Source: Puniceicoccales bacterium
GTDB taxonomy: Bacteria > Verrucomicrobiota > Verrucomicrobiia > Opitutales > UBA953
Assembly (NCBI GenBank): GCA_031256995.1
Contig: JAIRPL010000044.1
Span: 1-48,649, forward strand
Length of the DNA stretch: 48,649 nt
Reading direction: 5' to 3'
Part shown: piece by piece, positions 1-8,634 of the stretch
Layout of the letters: each line of letters starts with the position of its first letter
Position numbering within the stretch: position 1 is the first letter of the stretch
Notes under the pieces: generated by a model
Databases searched by the model: none
What the model was told of the DNA's origin: nothing
Seen by the model: the letters and a program-made list of their open reading frames with translations, nothing else
Program-made: the position numbers and the translations under genes

Positions 1-403
1 TGCCCAAAGAAGCCGCCAAAGCAGAAAGCTCCGGCGCAATCGCATCCGCCTCATTGCCAGCCACAAGCGCGGATTGCGCGCCCCCTCCGCCCCCAAGGGG
101 CGTGGAAAACTCCGCCTCCACCCCATTGCCATTCACAGGCGCGGATTGGATACCCCCAACAGCCGGAGGCCCCCCACCCGCAGAAGCGGAGGAAAACCCC
201 GGTAAAGACACAAGCCCCGCCCCCGCAATCGTTTGCGCAAACACCGCAGGAGCGCTCCCATGAAAATCAGGCGCCGTCACCCCTCGCCACACCCCAGAAC
301 CTCCCACATCCCCATCCCCCCGTACAACAACAGGGAAAATAAAAACACAGAGCGCGAAAAGAGCGAAAAGGAGCGAAGGGACATGCGTTTGGCGATTTCG
401 CAT
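1..403 (-). CDS. N-terminal part of a large secreted protein, probably RHS/YD-repeat type (runs off the left edge)
   Basis: Seen: on the minus strand an open frame begins at an ATG at 403 and reads without a stop to base 1, giving 134 codons of an incomplete gene. It starts with a classical signal peptide: a short basic stretch (MRNRQTH), then a hydrophobic core (LLFALFALCVFIFPVVV). A low-complexity Gly/Ala/Pro region follows. The last residues before the edge read ADAIAPELSALAASLG. Known: large RHS/YD-repeat proteins of Verrucomicrobia often place a TPEIxALAxGL-like segment before a transglutaminase-like domain. Inference: this is the start of such a protein, consistent with the YD-like tail of the gene just upstream. 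The start has no good ribosome-binding site, and the family call rests on a short resemblance. Confidence 0.5.
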   Translation of the reverse strand, partial: MRNRQTHVPSLLFALFALCVFIFPVVVRGDGDVGGSGVWRGVTAPDFHGSAPAVFAQTIAGAGLVSLPGFSSASAGGGPPAVGGIQSAPVNGNGVEAEFSTPLGGGGGAQSALVAGNEADAIAPELSALAASLG

Positions 404-563
404 AGACTGAATGGGGGAGGGCGGGGAATGGGACGAGGAAGGGGATGGGCTGGGCGGATCGTCTGGCATTGCGGGCGGGGCGAAAACTCGCGTTCCCAGA
501 GGGGGGCGGGGTGTGAATCAGCGCGGCAGAAACGGATGCTCGGTTGTTTTTTTGGGGGGGCGT

Positions 564-1439
564 TCAAGGGGTGACGGAATTGATGTTGCCCTCGTTGTCA
601 AGGTTGTAGGCGCGTGCGACAGCCGTGCCAAGTTTGGCGGAGTTCAGCCAGCCACGGGAGTCATAAGTGAAAAGGTCGGGCGCAAAAACCGCAGCGGAGG
701 AACCCGCGGCCACAGCCGGAAGTGTGACGAGGCTGCCCGTGCCGTCGTTGAGCGTGTTGGGATTGAGGTCGAACAGGTAGGCATCGCGCACCCGCAAACC
801 GCCCGCAGTGAGACGCTCGTTGCCGGAACGGCTCAAATTGAGAAAATGCCGCAACTCCCAAACGTCAGCGATCCCATTGCCGTTGGTGTCCGCGTTTGGC
901 GCGGGGACAGTGGCCACAAAGCTGAAAACGGCCTTCAATTGGCCAATGTTGGCAACGGCGGCGTTGCTGGCGTGCTGGCCGGAAATGCTCCACGGATAAC
1001 GAGGATTGCCTTGGGCGTCTTTGGCGAGGATTCCCGCAGCGGCGAGGCGGTCGTAAAAGAGTTTGCCGACGGCCTTGAGCTGCCCAACCGTGAGCGCGGC
1101 GTAGTCGTTGCGAGGCTTGCCGTTGGGGGCGAGACCGGCGGCGTTGGCGGGAGTGTTCCATGCGGTGATGAGCGCGTTGATCGCGGCGCCCGCGCCACCG
1201 GTGGAGGCAAGTTTTTCGTCGAGTTCAAGCTTGGCATGGAGCGCGATGTGCTTGAGCTGACCGATGTTGGCGGCGGCATAATCGTTGGCGGTCGCGCTTG
1301 CGGCAAAAACGGTGCGCCCGTTGCGTGGAGTCTTCCACCACTGCGGTCCGGCGGCACGGGCGGACGGGACGGCTGCAATCGCGATGGCCAGCCAGAAGAA
1401 AAGACGGGAGGGCACGAGGGGGTTGCGTCGTGGGAGCAT
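564..1439 (-). CDS. Secreted NIGQLK-repeat protein with a TSP3-like and a YD-like segment
   Basis: Function unknown. The 291-residue product begins with a signal peptide (about residues 1-29, ending SARA). It carries three copies of a short motif: ANIGQLK near 57-63, LTVGQLK near 116-122 and ANIGQLK near 163-169. The second and third are spaced about 47 residues apart. A calcium-binding-like segment, DTNGNGIADVWEL, lies near 184-196 and resembles a thrombospondin type 3 or dockerin-like repeat. The C-terminus (259-291) contains YDSRGWL and DNEGNIN, reminiscent of YD/RHS repeats. The gene lies 160 bp upstream of, and on the same strand as, the partial secreted protein at the left edge, so the two may be co-transcribed. 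An extracellular or surface location is inferred. Confidence 0.7.
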   Translation of the reverse strand: MLPRRNPLVPSRLFFWLAIAIAAVPSARAAGPQWWKTPRNGRTVFAASATANDYAAANIGQLKHIALHAKLELDEKLASTGGAGAAINALITAWNTPANAAGLAPNGKPRNDYAALTVGQLKAVGKLFYDRLAAAGILAKDAQGNPRYPWSISGQHASNAAVANIGQLKAVFSFVATVPAPNADTNGNGIADVWELRHFLNLSRSGNERLTAGGLRVRDAYLFDLNPNTLNDGTGSLVTLPAVAAGSSAAVFAPDLFTYDSRGWLNSAKLGTAVARAYNLDNEGNINSVTP

Positions 1440-1520
1440 GGAGGGGTAGGGTGGAGAATGGAGGGGGGCGGAAGGTAAAGGGGGGCAGAGAATCAGGACA
1501 GTGGATTATGTTTTTATTTT

Positions 1521-1976
1521 TCAACCTTCATCGGGGTCGCCGATATCGAAGGTGACGTTCTCATTGGCCCCGGCTTCGGCGAGCGTGTCAAGAACGAGCG
1601 CAATGCGATCATAAGTGGCTTGTTCGTCGGCCTTTACCGTGACAAGAAGCTTGTTTTTTCCCTGGCTGGCGTTCTGCCCGAGAAGACGGACCTCGGCGTA
1701 GAGTTGGGGAAGTGTTTTGGAATTGGGGCGATCCACCTCGCTGTCATTGATGGCAACCTGTCCCTCTTTGGTGATGGAAATGGTCAGTTCGTCGGGGATG
1801 TCCATTGCCTCCGCGCTTTCCGTCGGGTCGCCTGGCAATTTGATTTTGAGTTCAAATTCGACTTTCACGGCGCCAGCCATGACCATGAAGAAAAGCATGA
1901 TGACGAAAACGACGTCAATCATTGGCGCGATTTGGAAGCCGAGATCGCCGGCACTTTTGTTTTCTTGTTGGCGCAT
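1521..1976 (-). CDS. exbD: ExbD/TolR-family biopolymer transport protein (first copy)
   Basis: Single-pass inner-membrane subunit of a proton-driven ExbB/ExbD motor that energises outer-membrane transport. The 151-residue protein has the family layout: a short cytoplasmic N-terminus, then a transmembrane helix at about residues 14-36 containing PMIDVVFVIMLFFM. The Asp of that segment is the conserved proton-carrying residue. A periplasmic domain of about 110 residues follows, with the ITKEGQVAIND strand typical of ExbD. It is the last gene of a leftward set (TPR protein, ExbB, ExbD, ExbD), 97 bp downstream of the other exbD. Two different ExbD subunits beside one ExbB suggest a heteromeric complex. 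No TonB gene is visible here. Confidence 0.92.
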   Translation of the reverse strand: MRQQENKSAGDLGFQIAPMIDVVFVIMLFFMVMAGAVKVEFELKIKLPGDPTESAEAMDIPDELTISITKEGQVAINDSEVDRPNSKTLPQLYAEVRLLGQNASQGKNKLLVTVKADEQATYDRIALVLDTLAEAGANENVTFDIGDPDEG

Positions 1977-2073
1977 GTTTTTCTAAAGGAAGAGAGGACG
2001 AGGTGAGTGGAAACAGGAGCGTGGCAGACTATCGTAAGGGAAGGGGGGGGGGGCTTTGCGTGCCCGATGTTTT

Positions 2074-2547
2074 TCAATCGAGTTCGTTGTTCACACCCGA
2101 GAATGCGATATTGTCGATGCCGGCCTCGGCGCCCCACTTGAGGGGCTTGAGCAGGAATTTCGCGTGGACGGCCTTGTCGGCGCGAATGAGCATGCGAAAT
2201 TTCGCCGCCTCCTTGTCAGTTCCCCGGCGTTGTTTGAGAATCTCGACGATGTTGATATTGTTGATGGTCGGGCTTTCCGTATCGGTTCCATCAATAAGGT
2301 TGTCGTCGAGTTTGAATGTTGGCGACGAGGTGGCGGAATTCCAAGCGATGTTGATGAGAGCCGCCTTGGCCTTGTCATCCCGTTTTTCGCCGTGGAGGGC
2401 AAGCGGGAGTTTTATGTTTTTGTCAATCTTGAGCACCTGCGCCGATGTGATGCTCATGAAGAAGATGAGCAACACGAGCAGTACGTCAATCATTGGGGCA
2501 ACCTGGAATTCCGGTTCGCCATCACCTCCGCCTCCTCCGCCTCCCAT
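2074..2547 (-). CDS. exbD: ExbD/TolR-family biopolymer transport protein (second copy)
   Basis: Second ExbD subunit, 157 residues. It starts with an unusual glycine run (MGGGGGGGDG) before the membrane helix. That helix (residues 16-36) contains APMIDVLLVLLIFFM with the conserved Asp. The periplasmic domain differs clearly from the neighbouring copy: it has an insertion-rich middle (about 55-105) and lacks the ITKEGQVAIN strand motif, so the pair is not a recent duplication. It sits 54 bp downstream of exbB on the same strand. A distinct role or partner for each ExbD is inferred. Confidence 0.88.
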   Translation of the reverse strand: MGGGGGGGDGEPEFQVAPMIDVLLVLLIFFMSITSAQVLKIDKNIKLPLALHGEKRDDKAKAALINIAWNSATSSPTFKLDDNLIDGTDTESPTINNINIVEILKQRRGTDKEAAKFRMLIRADKAVHAKFLLKPLKWGAEAGIDNIAFSGVNNELD

Positions 2548-2601
2548 AGTGGTTCCTTGTGGTTAAATTGTTGTGGTGAAAGTGCCTGCGCTTAACCAAG
2601 G

Positions 2602-3459
2602 CTACGCGGCGGGCGCATTTTCCAATGACGCGTCCTCCTCGGGGGCGACCCAATTGGGCGACGCGGCGTAGATTTCGTCATCGCCGAGATGGTATCCCTC
2701 GAATTTCTCATAGGGCATTTTTCGGAAAAGACTGGTGGCGGCTTCCTGCACGTCATGGAGGATGACGGTGATTCGATTCCTCAGGACGTAATAGAGGACG
2801 AATGCGGGGATGGCCAGAAGGAGACCCATCGCGGTCGCGACGAGCACCTCGCCGATGGCCGCCGAAAGTTTTCCAGGGTCGCCCACTCCGGAGGAACCAA
2901 GGGTGGCGAAGGCGTTCATCATGCCGAAAACGGTGCCCGTGAGGCCCACCATCGGGGCGCAGACGCCGATAACGGAAAGGTAGGAGACCCGTCCCATGAA
3001 AAATCCGTTAACCTTGGCGATCTCGCCAAACATGGCCTCCTCGGTCATGGCTTTTCCATCGGGGAGATAGGAAACCCCGGCTTTTATGACATCGCTTAGC
3101 GGGGAGAAATTGCCCTTTGCGTAGTTATAGGCCCCCATGTAGTCCCCCTGTTTGAAGAGTTCACGAAACTGGGCAAGTTGGGCCGGGGGGATGGCGCGGC
3201 TTTTGGTGGTCTTGATGACACCGTCCACCCCGAACCAGATCATGAGCACGGAACCAGCGAAAAGACAGGCAAGCACGACGGGGTGAACATGCTGGATTTT
3301 TGCAAGAAGAGTTTCCTCCTCGACCTTTACCTCTCCGCTGCTGGAGGCAGCCGGGGCGGCGGCCTCCTGCGCCAAGGAAGTGGCTGGAAGGGCGGCGCAA
3401 ATGGCAGTCCCTGTCAGGATGGCGGCGAATACTGCGGTTTTAACAAGTTTCGGGAGCAT
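2602..3459 (-). CDS. exbB: ExbB/TolQ/MotA-family proton channel subunit
   Basis: Inner-membrane ion-channel subunit that works with ExbD. The chosen ATG at 3459 gives 285 residues with a clear cleavable signal peptide (about 1-30, TSLAQ). An upstream ATG at 3516 is possible but would bury the signal. A first membrane helix lies near 60-82 (VVLACLFAGSVLMIWFGVD), a cytoplasmic loop follows, then two helices. These include the family hallmark GLTGTVFGMMNAFATLG and a following segment rich in GLLLAIPAFVLYYVL. The C-terminal tail is acidic. It is the second gene of the leftward operon, between the TPR protein and the two ExbD genes. Verrucomicrobia and Planctomycetes often carry signal-peptide-bearing ExbB variants like this one. 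Confidence 0.9.
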   Translation of the reverse strand: MLPKLVKTAVFAAILTGTAICAALPATSLAQEAAAPAASSSGEVKVEEETLLAKIQHVHPVVLACLFAGSVLMIWFGVDGVIKTTKSRAIPPAQLAQFRELFKQGDYMGAYNYAKGNFSPLSDVIKAGVSYLPDGKAMTEEAMFGEIAKVNGFFMGRVSYLSVIGVCAPMVGLTGTVFGMMNAFATLGSSGVGDPGKLSAAIGEVLVATAMGLLLAIPAFVLYYVLRNRITVILHDVQEAATSLFRKMPYEKFEGYHLGDDEIYAASPNWVAPEEDASLENAPAA

Positions 3460-3653
3460 GTTCGGGTGGTGTGTGGTTGATGTAGGTTTGGTTGGTGGAA
3501 AAGACGGATCCGACATTTTCTGATTCCAGCCGTGCGAAGGACGCCGGGCGGGGCACCTCACACGACAACGCAGGGATCTAAATAAAAACGCGGGGTGCCG
3601 GGTCAAGCGTGTTGTGCGGAGGCGGGCGGAAGCGCATGTGGAGAAAAAAGGGA

Positions 3654-4982
3654 CTATTTTTTCTTGGACGGAGTTTTCGGGGCTGGCGGGGTGGCGGCCT
3701 CGCTTGAGTCTGCGGCGGAAGTCTCGTTTTCGCCTGCGATGGGCGCTGATTCCGGAGGCACGGCCTCGCCTTGGGGGGCTGGCTTCTCGGATGGTGCCGG
3801 GGGGAGTGTGTTTTCTGGATCGGCCTTCTGGCGGGTGGCGGCCTCGATATTTTTTTCTTGTTCCTCCGTGGCGGCAATGGCGGCCTCACGCTCATCCTTG
3901 GGAAGCATGGTCTTGGCGATGGCGGCCTCCTTGGTGAGAGGGTATTCCCTTATGGTGTCGCGCAGGTAGGCGTTGGCCACGGCCTCCAATTTAAGCTCGC
4001 GGTTGGCGGGGGAGTTCATGGCGCGAAAGGCCTTCGCGGCGCCAAGCTGCGCGGCCGGGATGAAATGGGGTGGATTGCCGTAGAAGACATTGACGCGCAG
4101 ATAGGCGTTCATGGCCTTCTCGGGTTCACGCAACGCAAGCAGCGCGTCCCCCTTGATCAGGTGCGCTTGGGCGAGTATCTCGGTGTTGGTTGTCTGCCGG
4201 ATGAGGGTGTCGGCCTCGGCGACGGCGGCCTTGCTGTCAAGCCTGCCCGTCCTCGCGAGTTTCGCGAGTTTGACGCGGTCTGGAAGGCCGGGGACGGCGG
4301 AGCTGTCCACGGCCTCGAGCTCGCGGATGAAGGCGGTCAGCATGGTGTCGTTCTGGAGCACCATCAGGGCGTCAAGTTTGACGCTGGCCGCCTTCAGCCA
4401 AAAGGAACCCGGGGCGTCCTTTCTCATTTTTTCGAAGAAATTCAGCACATCCTGAACGAGGCGCAGGGCCGTCTGCGCATCCCCGCGTTGATAGGCGGTG
4501 ATGGCATCCTCGAGCTGTTTGGGAGGGGAGGGCCAGAGGATGTGGGAAACCTCGGCGAGTTTCTTTGTGCGAAGCACGTATTGCCCACTGGCCCCACCGG
4601 GGACGCGCTCGTTGCGGACGAGCGTGGCGCCGCGCACGGTCCACTTGGCGCCATTAAGCGGGGTGGTGGAAAACGGGTCGTTGATTTCGCAGGCGTCCCG
4701 GCCGATGGTCAGGATGATGGGCGGCTCGACGGGTCCCGGCTTTTTCGCCACGGCTGCGGCGGGATTGGCGGCCGCCGGGGCCGCGGCAGGACGGGCAGGG
4801 GTGGGGGGGCGGGCGGACTGGGCGTGAAGCACAGGCGCGAACAACACCGCCGAGACGGCGGAAAGCGCGACGAACGCGCGAGGGAGGCAGGCAAAAAGGG
4901 AGGGGGGGCGGGTGCTTGTGCTTGCGAAGGGCGGAGTGCCGCCGCATCGCGGACCGACGGAGTGACGAGCTTCGGTTGACAT
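3654..4982 (-). CDS. Secreted/periplasmic tetratricopeptide-like protein of the exbBD operon
   Basis: Unrecognised beyond its architecture. From the ATG at 4982 it encodes 442 residues. A long N-region precedes a hydrophobic stretch ending VLHAQS, a likely signal peptidase site. An Ala/Pro-rich linker follows. The middle (about 170-370) consists of helical repeats such as EDAITAYQRGDAQTALRLV and AQAHLIKGDALLALREPEKAMNAYL, which fit TPR helices. The C-terminus is Pro/Ala/Glu/Lys-rich and ends KTPSKKK. It is the first gene of the leftward operon with exbB and two exbD genes, and is divergent from miaB across a 125-bp gap. Known: TPR proteins are often encoded beside ExbBD systems in this phylum. 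A scaffold role is inferred. Confidence 0.75.
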   Translation of the reverse strand: MSTEARHSVGPRCGGTPPFASTSTRPPSLFACLPRAFVALSAVSAVLFAPVLHAQSARPPTPARPAAAPAAANPAAAVAKKPGPVEPPIILTIGRDACEINDPFSTTPLNGAKWTVRGATLVRNERVPGGASGQYVLRTKKLAEVSHILWPSPPKQLEDAITAYQRGDAQTALRLVQDVLNFFEKMRKDAPGSFWLKAASVKLDALMVLQNDTMLTAFIRELEAVDSSAVPGLPDRVKLAKLARTGRLDSKAAVAEADTLIRQTTNTEILAQAHLIKGDALLALREPEKAMNAYLRVNVFYGNPPHFIPAAQLGAAKAFRAMNSPANRELKLEAVANAYLRDTIREYPLTKEAAIAKTMLPKDEREAAIAATEEQEKNIEAATRQKADPENTLPPAPSEKPAPQGEAVPPESAPIAGENETSAADSSEAATPPAPKTPSKKK

Positions 4983-5107
4983 GTTGCCGGGCAGTAATGG
5001 CCCGCCGCCGGGCGCGCGCAATTCATTTCAAAGCGGCGTCCCGTTTTTTGCCCCTGGAAAGAGAACTGGCCTTTGCGCCGCCCATGGGTAACAGGCCGTG
5101 CCAGAAA

Positions 5108-6511
5108 ATGAACCGTGTTTTCATCAAGACCTACGGGTGCCAGATGAACGAGCGCGACAGCGATGCCGTCGCGGCGATGCTGCGCGAGCGCGGCTATGCC
5201 ATTGTCGACAGCGAGGCCGAGGCCGACATCATTCTCCTCAACACATGCAGCGTGCGCGAGCAGGCCGAGCAGAAAGCCATCGGCAAGGCCGGGCGTTTGC
5301 TGAAGGCGCGCCGCCTCGGGCTGAATGCCGCCGCGATGACGACGGGGGACTCGGCGACACCGCCCCCGCCGGGCGCGCCGCCTTTGCGCCTGGTGGGCGT
5401 CATCGGCTGCATGGCGCAAAACCGTGGCGCGGCCCTGCTGGACAGCCTGCCGGACCTTGATCTTGTCGCCGGGACGCAAAAATTTCACCGCGTTCCGGAC
5501 CATCTCGACAATCTGCTCGCGGGTCTCCGCGCACTCGGGCCGCGTCCGGCCTCCATTGTGGACACCGAGGGTGAGCCGGGTTCGCAAAACACCATCAGCG
5601 CGCATTCCTCGCACCGCGCCGTGAGCGCCTTTGTCTCCATCATGCAGGGTTGCGACATGAATTGCACCTACTGCATCGTGCCGAAAACACGAGGCCGGGA
5701 ACGCGCCCGCCCGATGGATGAGATTGTGGATGAGGTGCGCGCGCTTGCGGAACGCGGCACCAAGGAGGTCGTGCTTCTTGGGCAGCTTGTGAACCATTAC
5801 GGATTGCGCGAATTTCCAACCGTGGACGGCAAAAGTCCGTTCGTGCAATTGCTCGAGAAGATAAACGCCCTGGATGGCATTGAGCGCATCCGCTTCACCA
5901 GCCCGCATCCGGCCGGTTTTCGCGCGGATCTTGTGGATTGCTACCGCCGCCTTCCCAAGTTGTGCGAGGACATTCACCTGCCTGTCCAAAGCGGTTCGGA
6001 CCGCATCCTGCGCGCGATGCGCCGCACCTACACCCGCGAGCGTTATTTGCGCATCGTCGAGGCACTCCGCGCCGCCAACCCGGCAATGCGTTTTTCGACC
6101 GACATCATCGTCGGGTTTCCAGGGGAGACAGACGCCGATTTTGAGGAAACCCTTTCGCTGTTTGATGCCGTGCGCTTCGACATGGCTTTCATCTTCAAGT
6201 ATTCGCCGCGCTCCGGAACCCCTGCGGAGAGTCTTGGCGACACCGTGCCACGCGAGATCAAGGAGCTTAGAAACCAGATTTTGCTCGGGCGCCTTGAAAC
6301 ATTTTCCAACGCCAGCCACCGCGCCCTCGTCGGCACCGTGCGGGAAGTGCTCGTGGAATGCCCAAGCCGGAAGGGGAATGGACTCTTCATGGGGCGCGAC
6401 CGCGGAGGACGCAAAGTGCTCTTCCCCGGCACCTCCGGGGACGTCGGGCGCCTGCTCAACATCCATGTCGAAAAGGCCACCACCACCGTGCTCATGGGGA
6501 CCGTGGCCTGA
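5108..6511 (+). CDS. miaB: tRNA-2-methylthio-N6-dimethylallyladenosine synthase MiaB
   Basis: Radical-SAM methylthiotransferase that modifies i6A37 of tRNAs reading UNN codons. The ATG at 5108 gives 467 residues and places the conserved N-terminus (MNRVFIKTYGCQMN) first. The frame is open further upstream, and an ATG at 5084 is an alternative. The UPF0004 domain has its three cluster-binding cysteines at C11, C47 (NTCSVRE) and C101 (IGCMAQ). The radical-SAM motif CDMNCTYC provides C182, C186 and C189. A TRAM-like C-terminal domain follows. A Pro/Ala-rich insertion of about 20 residues (around 72-94) lies between C47 and C101. The gene diverges from the TPR gene and is followed after 89 bp by the acyltransferase fusion. 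Confidence 0.96.
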   Translation: MNRVFIKTYGCQMNERDSDAVAAMLRERGYAIVDSEAEADIILLNTCSVREQAEQKAIGKAGRLLKARRLGLNAAAMTTGDSATPPPPGAPPLRLVGVIGCMAQNRGAALLDSLPDLDLVAGTQKFHRVPDHLDNLLAGLRALGPRPASIVDTEGEPGSQNTISAHSSHRAVSAFVSIMQGCDMNCTYCIVPKTRGRERARPMDEIVDEVRALAERGTKEVVLLGQLVNHYGLREFPTVDGKSPFVQLLEKINALDGIERIRFTSPHPAGFRADLVDCYRRLPKLCEDIHLPVQSGSDRILRAMRRTYTRERYLRIVEALRAANPAMRFSTDIIVGFPGETDADFEETLSLFDAVRFDMAFIFKYSPRSGTPAESLGDTVPREIKELRNQILLGRLETFSNASHRALVGTVREVLVECPSRKGNGLFMGRDRGGRKVLFPGTSGDVGRLLNIHVEKATTTVLMGTVA

Positions 6512-6600
6512 CACAAGACACCCAGCCCTCCTTTTTTACCGGAGCCTCCTCCATCATTGACGTTCACCGGAGGCGGGGTGTTAGTCTGCGCTTTTTTGCG

Positions 6601-8559
6601 GTGATCTACTGTTTGCTTTCGATAATAGGATGTTTTTTCGCCCTTCTTCCCGTTCGCGTCGTCGCGGTGATCGCGCGCGGGGCAGGGTGGCTGGTGTTTC
6701 GCTTTGGCGGGAGTCGGAGCCGCGTCGCCCTGTCGAACCTGCACCACGCTTTTCCGGAAAAAAGCGAGGAATGGCGGCGCAAGATCGCCCTGGAAAGCTG
6801 CCGCCGCATGGTGGAAATGGGGTTTTTTGTGCTGGCCTCGCCCCATCTGAGCGTGAAACGCCTTCGAAGGATGTTTTCCGCCCACGAAAGCCTCATTGGC
6901 GGCCCCGTCCGCATCGACGCCCCGGGCGTCCCGGAAGTTTTGCTCACGCCGCACTTCTCGATGATGGAGTCGCTTACCATGATGCGTGTCATTTGCGCTG
7001 GTTTGAGGCAGGACGTCGAGGCAGGCATCTTCTACCGCCCCTTTGGCAGCGCGGGGGTGGAGCGCTGGGTGAAGAAATCGCGTGAGCGTTTTGGCTTCAA
7101 ATTGCTATCCCGCCGCGCGGGGTTCGCCCAAGCCTCCGCATTGTTGCGCGCCAACCAGCGCGTGGATGTGCTCTTTGACCAGCACACCGCCACGGCCGGG
7201 ACGCTCTGTTTGTTCTTTGGACGACTGGCCCTGACAACGGAACTGCCGGGATTGCTGGCCGCAAGACACCGCGCGGGCGTCGGCGTGTGCTACACGGAGC
7301 GGACCGGGTTTTGGCGTGGCGTGATACGCTATGCGCCGCTTTTCCCTCCGCCGCAACCGGGGCAGCCACCGCTTGACCACGCACAGGTGACCATCGCGGC
7401 AAACCAATGGCTGGAAAAGGAACTGCGCTCCAATGATTCGCAATGCGCCGACTGGCTTTGGCTGCACCGGCGCTGGAAGGTGTCCGCCGAGGCTGGAAAA
7501 CGCTTCCAAATCCCGCCCACGCCACGAGACATCGTGGCGCAAAACCTTGAGGAGCTCGGACTCCCGGCCATCCCGCGTCGCGAGCGTTTTTGGATCTGGC
7601 TTCCCCGCGACCTGCCCGGCGCGCTCGCCTCGGTGCCGCTCTTGCAGGCACTGCGCGCCTCCCGTGCCGATGCCGAGTTGACACTGATCATGCCCGAGGC
7701 ATTCACGCCGCTGTTTGAAGGGTTGAAAATCGCCGAGCATCTTGTCGCGCCGCCCCCCTGCGCCGCTCAACGTGAGGCGTTTTTCCGCCGTTTGCGCACC
7801 CGCTATCCCGACACCTGCGTGCTGCTCGACACCTCGCCGCATGCCGCGCGGGAAGCCCGCCTGACTGGCGCGCCGCAACGCTTTGGCATTCGCACCGCCG
7901 GCAACGGCGGGCGCAACCTGACCCATGCATGGACGCCGCCCGACGGCACCGATCTGGACCGGCTCCGCCGCTCGCGTCTTTGGGAATTGTGGTGGAAAGA
8001 TGCGCACGGCCTCGCTGTCGCACCCGATTTTCGCCCATTCCGGCTGCGCGGTGTGCCATCCTCCCGCCGTGAGACACGCCCGATTGTGGGTCTTGCCGCC
8101 GACGCCGGCCACGCCCGGCCAAACCACCGCTGGCCGGATGAGCACTGGCGGAGCCTTGTCCGCATCATGGTGCTTGAGCATGGGGTGACTGTGCGCGTGC
8201 ACGGCCCGCCATGCGCATGGGCACGCTTCGCCCCTCTCTCCAGGGAGCTTCCGGAAAACTCGCTTGAAAACCGCACCCGAAAGCCCGATTCCGCCGGGGT
8301 TGCCGACACGACGGCCTCCCTCGCCGAGTGCGCCTGCCTCGCGGGCCGCCCGTCCGGCGGGCTGCCCCATCTCGCCAACCTTCTGGGCATCCCGGTTGTC
8401 GTGCTTTATGGGACGGAGAATCCGTTTCCAGATGCGCCAACCTTCGCCGCTCCCGTCGCCATTTTGCAACCCAAGGATTGCCCGTCTCCTGGCGCAATCC
8501 CGGTCTCTGGAATCGAGCCGCGCGCCGTCGCCACCGCCTGTTCGGTGTTTTTGGGATGA
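6601..8559 (+). CDS. Fusion: LpxL/HtrB-like acyltransferase plus GT9 heptosyltransferase-like domain
   Basis: Predicted inner-membrane envelope enzyme with two domains normally on separate proteins. Residues 1-20 form a membrane anchor. About 20-300 match the lipid A acyltransferase family, with the HX4E motif at H118-E123 (HFSMME) and the typical FDQHTATAGT segment. About 325-652 match GT9 ADP-heptose transferases: WLPRDLPGALASVPLLQALR at the start, then NHRWPDEHWRSLV and a sugar-nucleotide-site-like LAGRPSGGLPHLAN. The GD of the GT9 N-terminal motif is replaced by PG, and the usual Asp of the C-terminal motif is absent, so this half may not be a normal heptosyltransferase. The start is uncertain: I use GTG 6601. 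A GGAGG at 6569-6573 lies too far upstream for it and would better fit a CTG at 6586. The frame is open further upstream into miaB. Confidence 0.78.
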   Translation: MIYCLLSIIGCFFALLPVRVVAVIARGAGWLVFRFGGSRSRVALSNLHHAFPEKSEEWRRKIALESCRRMVEMGFFVLASPHLSVKRLRRMFSAHESLIGGPVRIDAPGVPEVLLTPHFSMMESLTMMRVICAGLRQDVEAGIFYRPFGSAGVERWVKKSRERFGFKLLSRRAGFAQASALLRANQRVDVLFDQHTATAGTLCLFFGRLALTTELPGLLAARHRAGVGVCYTERTGFWRGVIRYAPLFPPPQPGQPPLDHAQVTIAANQWLEKELRSNDSQCADWLWLHRRWKVSAEAGKRFQIPPTPRDIVAQNLEELGLPAIPRRERFWIWLPRDLPGALASVPLLQALRASRADAELTLIMPEAFTPLFEGLKIAEHLVAPPPCAAQREAFFRRLRTRYPDTCVLLDTSPHAAREARLTGAPQRFGIRTAGNGGRNLTHAWTPPDGTDLDRLRRSRLWELWWKDAHGLAVAPDFRPFRLRGVPSSRRETRPIVGLAADAGHARPNHRWPDEHWRSLVRIMVLEHGVTVRVHGPPCAWARFAPLSRELPENSLENRTRKPDSAGVADTTASLAECACLAGRPSGGLPHLANLLGIPVVVLYGTENPFPDAPTFAAPVAILQPKDCPSPGAIPVSGIEPRAVATACSVFLG

Positions 8560-8634
8560 ACGCCATCACAATCGATGGACGCCAGCGGGATGCCTTCACG
8601 CCTTTCCATGACGAAAAGAGCGGCTGGGGCGATA

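Noticed and set aside
411-1478. 355-codon plus-strand ORF opposite the NIGQLK protein
   Set aside because: Composition is shadow-like and it has no signal or motif. The minus-strand gene has a signal peptide and repeated motifs.
4709-6514. 601-codon minus-strand ORF opposite miaB
   Set aside because: It is antisense to MiaB, whose cysteine motifs and length are unambiguous.
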